Positions 19,261 through 25,518 of a stretch of DNA of 25,518 nucleotides are shown piece by piece; the stretch's first letter is position 1; every line of letters starts with the position of its first letter. A model generated the notes under the pieces. That model ran no database searches. It was not told the DNA's origin and saw only the letters and a list, made by a program, of their open reading frames with translations. The translations under genes were made by a program, and so were the position numbers. The stretch is from the NCBI GenBank assembly GCA_049999725.1, contig JBNGIS010017889.1, forward strand, positions 1 through 25,518, in the 5' to 3' direction. Origin of the DNA: Haplomitrium mnioides. Lineage: Eukaryota; Marchantiophyta; Haplomitriopsida; Calobryales.

Positions 19261-20259
19261 CTTTAGGTAACTCTTTTGCTAGAAACTTGGGATTTGTAAA
19301 TGTTTCCACAACAATGTCACTCTCTAGTTCAAAGAATACATGATGTTACCTATATCAATAATTCAAGTTCCAGTTAAATGATTCCAAAGCAAAGATTTGG
19401 AGCAAATAGTTTTCAACAAATAACTTTTGGCTACCTCCGGATGGTATTTTTCAACTAAAGTGCCTACTTGAAGTGGAAAAAGATATTTTAAGTTCAATGT
19501 TGATTCTTCTGAAGGCATATTCTGAAATAAAATGATCTCAAAAGGAAGAAAAAGAAGTTGACGGCTAGAAAGTGGTCTTTGCAATAAGGGAAAACATAAG
19601 TGAGAACTACTACAAGTTCTTTACAAATTTTGATATTCAATAGTGGAATGACTTTTTTCTCGCCCAATAAGAGATTATGGCTTACATCCTTGAAAGAAAA
19701 ATATGAGTACTCGAGTCAAATTTCACCTTTCCACCTTCACAATCAATAAGTATTTGTAATGATTCTCAAAATGTTTGTCTAGATTCTCAGCTTGATACTC
19801 AATAGACAAAAGAAGATGCTCCAATAAAGCAAATACTTTCTATACGTTGAGCAATCTACGACGATGCACCTAGGTTGAGAGAAGGGAATATTTTGCACAA
19901 CACTCAATACAGACACAAACTTGGCAACCTAGATGAGGTGAAAGCTAGAATGTTTATTTGTGTTGTTGCATATCTCGATCCAAAAGGCATACTTTTTTGG
20001 ATTGCCAAAGTCCTCAAAGTTTTGTTATTTGATGAGGAAGAACCTCCAAACTTGAAACAAGTATGTGTTCAATGGTTTGCTTGTGAGGCTGAAGATGCGT
20101 TTTCTTGACAATACTTCATAGAAAAAATAGCAGCAACAAAGAAGAAACGCAAATCCAAGTTATACATTGATGTACTTGATGCAACAAAAATTACTTCTCA
20201 TATACAACCCGCAAGCTTCTATATATAAAGACTACCTTGTAGAAATTGGATTCTACACT

Positions 20260-21141
20260 TGTCAAAGACTCTCTTGTAGAACTCAAAACCTTTGTTTGGT
20301 AGACTCTAATCAAAAAATTGGAGATGTTTCTTGTTTACACTCTTAATTAATTCTCCCTATCTACTGCATCTTTGATTATGAACTATGACTCTTTTGTGCA
20401 TATATTTCTCTGAATTATAATTTTTTTTAGCTGCTTAAACCTTCTTTTTCATGCCTACTTTAACCTTTGCGTGCATAGATTTTGTACTACAAAAGAAAGC
20501 TTCTTTCTTGCTGTAGCTTGAAAATAAAGCTCCTAAATCCATGCAATGTTTTGCTTTGTTGGTTTTTGTATCTAAGATTCCAAACTCATTCCCTTGACTT
20601 CTAGTTTGTTTGGGCACTTTGCTCGTGTTTCCTATTTGTTTCCAAAAAATAAACTTTGAAGAGCACCATGTCTGTGCGCGTATAGAGTTTGTGCAACCAA
20701 ACTTATTTCAAAATAACTTCTTTTGACGTATATTTCAATTTTTGGGCTTTGAAATGTAATCAATGATAAATCTTATGAAGATATACCATAATTTTTATAC
20801 TTTTCATCAATTTTGAGATTTCTAATATTTTTTTTATAAAAACTAAGAATATTGTTTGATTTTGCATAATGAAATTGACTCTCGCTCTATTATGCTTTTT
20901 AAAGGGGCAAAAAAAGAAGCCAGAAGTTTTATACTTTTCATCAATTTTGAGATTTCCAATACTTTTATAAAAACTAAGAATGTTGTTTGATTTTGCATAA
21001 TAAAATTGACTCTCATTCTATCATGCTTGTTAAATCGGCAAAATATGAAGCTTAAAAACTCACATAGTTTTTGTTTTTAAAAAATAACCTCCTTTTCTTT
21101 GTTTTTTGAGCTAAAAAACCACATTTTTTTCCTAAAAAGAA
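20260..21141. other. Non-coding transposase-side end of copy 2
   Basis: AT-rich subterminal sequence with two related ~90-base blocks (20800-20895 and 20925-21020: ACTTTTCATCAATTTTGAGATTTC...). It aligns in reverse to copy 4 (24590-25110). Apart from the small open frame at 20435-20617 no gene is seen. Confidence 0.65.
20435..20617 (-). other. Small conserved open frame in transposase-side flank (copy 2)
   Basis: The antisense frame reads RSQGNEFGILDTKTN, KHCMDLGA and KKEAFF. Copy 4 has RSQGNEFAMVNTKTN, KHCIDLGA and RKEAF at 24985-25095 in the same relative place. Both are open. It could be a third small gene of the element or simply conserved flank DNA. Confidence 0.35.
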
Positions 21142-21192
21142 AAAGGTTCTTGTTTTGAGTAGCTTGTTTCTAGTTCAAAGTAGTGGATGTTG
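21142..21192 (-). repeat. Terminal inverted repeat, right (copy 2)
   Basis: The reverse complement begins CAACATCCACTACTTTGAAC and pairs with 12135-12185. The next base starts a tandem repeat unit (CTCTTTG). Confidence 0.75.
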
Positions 21193-21647
21193 CTCTTTGT
21201 TTGAGAATTTGAAGTCTATTATTTTTCTTTTGATGTGTTAGACATGTGATTAGTAAGGGTATGTCTCTTTCTAGTAGTTAATAGTTAAGTTTAGCTTGTG
21301 CTATTTGAATAAGAGTTGTCATTTTTTAGGCTTTCTTATATTACATTCTTCAAGTCATGCATGCTCTTTGTTTTACATGTTGAAGTCTATCATTTTATGT
21401 ACTCATTCAAATGTTTGATATGTGACTATTAAGCTATGTTTTAGGGTTTGTCTCCTTTTTATAGTTAAGAGTTGCATTTAGATTTAAATGTTTTAGCCAA
21501 GGCTGTTCTTTTTTGAAGCTTTATCAAATCATATTCTTTGAGTCATGCATGTTCTTTGTTTGAAAAGTTGAAGTCTATCATTTTCTTTTTGAAGTAGTAG
21601 TTACAATATTACTTAGAGTTTTGTTTAGTAAGTTTGGCCTTAGGGTC
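21193..21647 (+). repeat. Tandem repeat array, units of ~171 and ~188 bp
   Basis: Unit 1 is 21193-21363, unit 2 is 21364-21551 and unit 3 is cut at 21647 by copy 3. Each begins (C/T)TCTTTGTTT, has TTGAAGTCTAT and a TTAGGGT(C/T)T block, and ends with GTCATGCATG. The array continues on the other side of copy 2 at 11985-12134. Confidence 0.8.
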
Positions 21648-22049
21648 TAACAATTGCTACTTTGAACCAGGAACCGCTACTCGGTTCATGTTTCATTTTT
21701 TGCTCTCGAAAACCAAATTTGAAATTTTAGGATTCAAAATCATAATTTTGATGCTAAAAATGCTCATTTCTAAAAATATATATATAATTTTATGCATCAA
21801 AATTGCATGATTTAAGTTCATAATATATTCAAAACAAATCTTCTTATGAGAATGCTATCAAATTTGCTTTCACAATTTCTACTTTAAAAAGCACGAACAT
21901 CACTGAACAAAAAATGTACAAAATATAAACCACATTTGTTGTTAAACATTTTCAAAACTAACCATGATATGAGTAATTTCAGAAACTGATGAAAACAATC
22001 AAATTTTTTCAGAAACATATTAAATAAAAAAACGCTTCAGTGCAAAAGA

Positions 22050-22420
22050 GCTTTGAACCGTAGTCTTAAAGCACATACATGTAGAGACTGTTCAAGCAAC
22101 TTTGCACTTAGAGTTCTACAACCCAGACAATGGTGGAATGTTGAGGTTGTCACGTGCAGGAACTTGTAACTAGATCCCAAATGTTTAAGCGAAAGAAGAT
22201 TGTCATAGAAATCTGTCAAAAGACTGATAAAGCCAAGGCGTGCTTGGAAAACTGAAGTTGATGTGAGCTTGAGCAACTCAAGTCCATGTGTGCATGGACA
22301 ACTTGAAGCTCACGCGAGCTTGAACAACTAAAGCCAATGCGCGCATGGACAATTGAAGCCCAAGCGAACACAGATTGTTAAATAATTGGACGCAAGGACC
22401 ATCCATGCAAGCATAGACCT
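22050..22420. repeat. Minisatellite in copy 3
   Basis: Units of 30-40 bases such as AGCCAATGCGCGCATGGACA, the counterpart of 12530-12885 in copy 2. Confidence 0.7.
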
Positions 22421-22592
22421 TGTTGTTAATTTGAATGACAACAAATATGTTTTGCTCAAAAATAATTTTGCGAAATAAATTGAATTGTGAAGAAAATACT
22501 TAAATTGGATTTGGAATATAACAAGTAAATAGACAAATCAAATAATATTTTGTGAGGAAAATACTTTATTATGTAGCAAAATAACATTAGTC

Positions 22593-22843
22593 TTAAGTTG
22601 GAGGCATGTCCTCTTCAAGAGGAACAGTGTCATCTAAATCTAATGCCTGAACAAGTTTAGCATCTCCAGCTGCAAGAGAGTCTTGTCAAGACTTTCCAGC
22701 CTCGGAAATCACAATAGAATCACCAGAAGCACTTGCAGTGCCAAAAGGATATCATATTCCATTGCGATGTCTAGAGCAAAGATCTTAAATCCAATCTTGC
22801 TCTATTGTTAAATGGTCAATAAAAAAGTTTTACAAAGCTTAAG
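22593..22843 (-). pseudogene. Gene A C-terminal remnant (copy 3)
   Basis: The reverse strand gives DSLAAGDAKLVQALDLDDTV and PLEEDMPPT before a stop at 22593, matching the acidic tails of copies 1 (10529) and 2 (13144). Upstream, a deletion near 22750 joins the motif I region (DLCSR) almost directly to the tail, so this copy has lost the stretch around MTMASLPSDITK. The gypsy insertion at 22843 cuts off the rest. Confidence 0.6.
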
Positions 22844-23390
22844 TGTAACACACACACATACATTGCACACCAAAAATTAGCACAAGCACAATACATACAA
22901 GAGTAGCACATAAAGAACTTCAAGAACCCACAAGGTAAGAGATGCCCAACAAGGCACTCTCCTTCTTTATATACTAAGTGAAAAGCATTTTGCTTACATA
23001 GGTAGCAAAACCCCATTGGTTCATTTTCTATCCTCCTCTAATTGGACCACCCTTTTTCCTCTTTCATTGATTAGACCACCCTTTACTTTTATTCTCCTTC
23101 TGCCACGTGTTCTTATCTTTAAAACCTTCCACTTCTCTTTAGTTCTTCTTCTGCCACGTGTTCTTATCTTAGAACCTTCTATTTGCTTTAATCCTCCACT
23201 TGCCATGTGTTTTTATCCTCTTCTAAAGTAGCCTTTCTTTCACTTTAATTTATTGACTTTCTTTCCTCTTGCCACGTGTCACTCTTTCTATAATAACACT
23301 CGCTTTTTGACACTCTAACTTAGTAATAGCTTTCTAGATCTAGTTGTCTCTATTTTTAGTTGTTGCTTACTAAAGTTAGTAACCGTTACA
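22844..23390 (-). repeat. 3' LTR of gypsy element
   Basis: On the minus strand it starts TGTAACGGTTACTAAC and ends GTGTGTGTTACA, so it has TG...CA ends with a 6-bp inverted TGTAAC/GTTACA. It is 547 bp. It contains TATATAAAG near 22970 and three to four ACACGTGGCA G-box-like repeats upstream of it (23100-23280), which may act as bZIP/bHLH binding sites in the promoter. Confidence 0.85.
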
Positions 23391-23402
23391 ATCCTCCTCT
23401 TA
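23391..23402 (-). other. Polypurine tract of gypsy element
   Basis: On the minus strand AAGAGGAGGAT directly precedes the LTR start, the expected primer for plus-strand DNA synthesis. Confidence 0.75.
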
Positions 23403-23403
23403 T

Positions 23404-23736
23404 TTAAGAAGCAACGCCCTTGTTGCAAGTAAGAGAGGTCTCAAAAGATTGAACAAGCGCGGATGTGTTAGCCAAATTCTCCAATGGCTCCCAAGTAGGT
23501 TCATAAAGTGGGTAGCATTTCCAACGAACAAAATATTCAACAATCTCATTATGACCACGACGCCGTGTACGTTTCTTCAAGAATTGTTCCACCTCAAACT
23601 CTTCATGACCATCAATAAGTTCAGGTGGTGGAGAGGGTTCTTGGGTACTTGTAAAAGAGGATGAACGAGGAACAAAAGTCCATAATAAAGAGACATGAAA
23701 GACTGGATGAATCTTCATGTGAGAAGGTGAAACCAA
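23404..23736 (-). pseudogene. Pol C-terminus with chromodomain
   Basis: The frame reads KIHPVFHVSLLW (end of the integrase C-terminal domain), a linker, then EYFVRWKCYPLYEPTWEPLE and NTSALVQSFE, a classic chromodomain with the aromatic/W-E core. One usual Gly in WKGYP is Cys. It is open to its stop near the LTR but out of frame with the integrase part. Such chromodomains steer integration towards marked chromatin. Confidence 0.88.
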
Positions 23737-23936
23737 CTAATAGACCACTTCACCAATACGAGTAGAGATAGAAAAAGGGTCAATAAAGCAAGCGCTAAGC
23801 TTGCGAGAATGAAGCAAAGGAAGATTGGAAGTGGATAGCCAAACTTGATCATCTACAGCAAAAGTTACCTCTCGACGATGAGCATACGCATATTTTTTTG
23901 CCGATTATGAGCCACTGCAAAGTTTTCCTTGGCCCG

Positions 23937-24535
23937 TCAAATGTCGTGGTGTAGACGATGAAGAAAATCATTAGTAGCTAGACTCTTGGAGGTGGGCGGT
24001 GATGCCGAATGAAGACTAGAGATCGTGGTTGGATGCTCACTGTACATCAAAAAGAAAGGTGTGGCTCTTGTAGAACTGCTGATAGAGTTATTGTAAGGAA
24101 ACTCTACAAGAGGTAGTAGCCAATCCCATTCCGTTTGTTCTTCCAAGGTAAATGCTCGCAACATATCTTTAATTGTACGATTGGCCCGTTCAGTTTGACC
24201 ATCAGATTCAAGGTGGTAGGCAGCAGACATAGCCAATTTGGTTTTTAATAGACCAAATATTGTGCGCCAAAGCATGCAAGTGAATTGAGTCCCACGATCA
24301 GAAATAATGACTTTAGAAAGACCATGATGAGAGTACAATGCTTCCAAATAAATGCAAGCTAACTCAGAGGCTGTTACTGACTTGGTCGTTGGACAAATAT
24401 AGATCATTTTATTGAGTTTATCCACAAAAACAACAATAACGTCATAATCTATAGAAGTACGTGGTAGCTCGTATATAATGCCCATACTCACATGTTCCCA
24501 TCATCGATTGGGGATGGGAAGTGGTTGTAATAAGC
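23937..24535 (-). pseudogene. Gypsy integrase core domain
   Basis: The minus strand has GGLLQPLPIPN, then after an in-frame change WEHVSMGIIYELPRT, VIVVFVDKLNKM (first Asp), IISDRGTQFT (second Asp), AYHLESDGQTERANR (Glu) and WLLPLVEFPYNNS. This is the D-D-35-E arrangement. The first part (24501-24535) is separated from the ORF by a stop in the PNR-WEHV junction, and the piece is cut at 24541 by copy 4. Downstream, 23740-23936 continues in broken frames. Confidence 0.9.
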
Positions 24536-24878
24536 CTCCACAACAGTCGCTACTTTCAACCAGAAACAAACTACTCAGAACATAAACTTCTTTTTTTTTT
24601 GGAAAAATGTGATTTTTAATATCAAAAAACATAAAAATGAGGCTAATTTTTAAAAACAAAAAGTACATGAGTTTTTTGGGTTTGTTTTTGGTGCAAAAGT
24701 CAATTTCATTAGGCAAAATCAATCAATATTACTAGTTTTTACGAAAACATTGGAAAACTCGAATTTGTTTAAAATCATAGAAATTAAGGTCAAATTTCAT
24801 CAAAAAATTGCATTTATCATTGATTACAATTCTAAGCCCAAAATTTTAAATACACGTCACAAGAAACTATTTTGAAAT

Positions 24879-25100
24879 ATGTTTGATTGCACAAACTTGA
24901 GCGTCCGTAGACATGGTGCTCTTTCAAACTTTTTTGTTGGAAAAATATTACAAAACACAAAGAAAAAGCCTAAGGGGACTAGAAGTCAAGGGAATGAGTT
25001 TGCAATGGTAAACACAAAAACAAACAAAAAGAAACATTGCATCGATTTAGGAGCTTCAATCAAAACGTCAAGAAGAAAAGAAGCTTTCAAACTAAGTTGA
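24879..25100 (+). other. Small conserved open frame in transposase-side flank (copy 4)
   Basis: Counterpart of 20435-20617. It has an ATG at 24879 and reads HGALSNFFVGKI, then RSQGNEFAMVNTKTN, KHCIDLGA. The frame is kept although the DNA of the two copies differs at many sites, but the copies are too few to judge selection. Confidence 0.35.
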
Positions 25101-25329
25101 AAATCCATGCAATCAAAAGTGAATGTAGGCTTTCAAAAAGGTTCCAACAGTTAAAAATATTTCATAGTTCAACGAAGCATTTACAGAAATGTATCATAAT
25201 TCTGAATAAAAAAGGTAGTAGCTTACAAGATCTACAAAAGAGTCTAAGACCTGTGTACAAACAAAGTTGAAAGTGGTTGTCTTTGTATGAAGAAGCTTAA
25301 GGGTTATGCAGGAGAAGTAGAACTTTTGT

Positions 25330-25518
25330 AAGGCGTGGACTTTCGATCCAATGTCTATACATGCATAGGAATCCAAGCTCAACATGTGAACACTCCACCC
25401 CAAAGTCCATGCGTGAATAGGAATCCGAACTCACCAACTGAGCACTCCACCCGAAACTCCAAGCGCGCCTAGGAATCCGAACTCACAATCTGAACACTCC
25501 ACCCCAAAGTCTATGCGC
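25330..25518. repeat. Minisatellite at window end (copy 4)
   Basis: Three units of about 60 bases (AGTCCATGCGTGAATAGGAA, TCCGAACTCA, CACTCCACCC) run off the window. The unit is longer than in other arrays, being the core plus a fixed spacer. Confidence 0.8.

Larger units (their letters stand above)
16182..20260 (+). pseudogene. DDE transposase gene B (copy 2), decayed
   Basis: The start ATG at 16182 gives MVGVFKGKKRVEFQDSC, matching copy 1. The middle (17435-17800) reads VFVREWMDNFFQ, THEAYNLPYNFTKWEVYDYC, FSGFTKHWRIHFPNVKIP and KCNRFDVCETFHW, with a Cys pair typical of a zinc-binding lead-in to the catalytic domain. A GT donor lies at 17801 and an intron with minisatellites runs to about 18690. 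The catalytic part is one frame with stops: GIVIDGMDQKK (Asp near 18793/18802), LYLQLDNTTQENKSS (Asp 19036) and FLIVGHTFDQINQMFNRFS (19129-19185), the D-D-acid layout of transposases whose usual third motif is VGHTHEDID. A C-terminal FWIAKVLKVLLFDEEE and VQWFACEAED (19975-20100) follows. Stops at 18825, 18831 and 19111 and frameshifts at 19260-19870 kill it. Confidence 0.75.
12135..21192. mobile_element. DNA transposon copy 2, complete with inverted ends
   Basis: The left end is CAACAACTGCTACTTTGAAC. The right end (reverse strand) is CAACATCCACTACTTTGAAC. Length is about 9058 bp. Gene A lies on the minus strand (13144-15723), a divergent promoter at 15724-16181 and the transposase on the plus strand (16182 to about 20260). 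It sits between two units of a tandem array; comparison with intact unit junctions (CATGCATG-CT-CTTTG) suggests a target duplication of only 2-3 bp, which I cannot fix exactly. Both genes are broken by stops, and gene A has an internal deletion. Confidence 0.8.
21648..22843. mobile_element. DNA transposon copy 3, gene A side only
   Basis: It starts with (T)AACAATTGCTACTTTGAAC and runs in parallel with 12135-13560 of copy 2 (direct orientation): the same AT-rich subterminal part, a minisatellite at 22050-22420 and the gene A 3' end. It stops at 22843, where the gypsy LTR begins. The rest of the copy may lie beyond the window on the far side of the gypsy element. Confidence 0.75.
22844..24540 (-). 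mobile_element. Ty3/gypsy chromovirus retrotransposon, 3' part
   Basis: On the minus strand, the order is integrase (24535-23937), a frame-broken linker, a chromodomain (23736-23404), a purine tract and a 3' LTR (23390-22844). Integrase followed by a chromodomain at the pol C-terminus defines the chromovirus clade. The left boundary cuts copy 3 of the DNA transposon; the right boundary at 24540 is where copy 4 cuts the integrase. The remaining pol, gag and the 5' LTR are outside the window. Confidence 0.9.
24541..25518. mobile_element. DNA transposon copy 4, transposase-side end
   Basis: It begins CAACAGTCGCTACTTTCAAC directly after gypsy integrase code, so it inserted into the retrotransposon. 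24590-25110 aligns to the reverse complement of 20430-21140 of copy 2, including the small open frame (24985-25095). It ends in the window with a minisatellite. No transposase code is reached. Confidence 0.75.

Noticed and set aside
19363-19584. Minus-strand open frame of 73 codons
   Set aside because: It lies in the decayed middle of the transposase with no conserved partner in the other copies.
24501-24722. Open frame of 73 codons on the minus strand
   Set aside because: It crosses the junction between copy 4 and the gypsy integrase and is an accident of the insertion.

Overview
The window looks like intergenic DNA from a large, repeat-rich plant genome. The captured host fragments (an SPT16, an SmD3, an MCM2 and an NPG1-like TPR protein) read best against plant proteins from memory. 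The type of transposase, and a DNA methyltransferase riding with it, make a seedless plant (fern, lycophyte or bryophyte) plausible, but I cannot name the species. I see no intact host gene. Nearly everything is nested transposons, most of them decayed, plus one 400-base assembly gap (11110-11509).

The main player is one family of DNA transposon, present as five copies or pieces. Copy 2 (12135-21192, about 9.06 kb) has both ends, which are inverted and begin CAACA..C..CTACTTTGAAC. It holds two divergent genes. Gene B encodes a DDE transposase. Gene A encodes a multi-domain protein with an unknown N-terminal domain, a lysine-rich linker, a ParB-like domain and a beta-class N6/N4 DNA methyltransferase. 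Copy 1 (775 to the gap) carries the fuller gene A and a truncated gene B. Copy 0 (1-774), copy 3 (21648-22843) and copy 4 (24541 to the end) are partial. A compact divergent promoter with a conserved hairpin separates the two genes. Palindromic TCCATGCGCGCATGGA-type minisatellites fill the introns and flanks.

Inside gene A of copy 1 sits a 3844-bp insertion (3954-7797) with TGTTA...TAACA ends and a perfect 5-bp target duplication. It carries a head-to-tail chain of cDNA-like pieces of at least four unrelated host genes, all on the + strand: SPT16, SmD3 (full length), MCM2 (N-terminal third) and an NPG1-like gene. This is a chimeric gene-capture element.

On the right, copy 3 was hit by a Ty3/gypsy chromovirus (22844-24540, minus strand: integrase, chromodomain, 3' LTR), and that element was in turn hit by copy 4. 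Copy 2 itself landed in a short array of ~170-190-bp tandem repeats (11985-12134 and 21193-21647). All coding regions carry stops or frameshifts, so they are annotated as pseudogenes. Their value is that two or three copies can be compared to infer the ancestral proteins.
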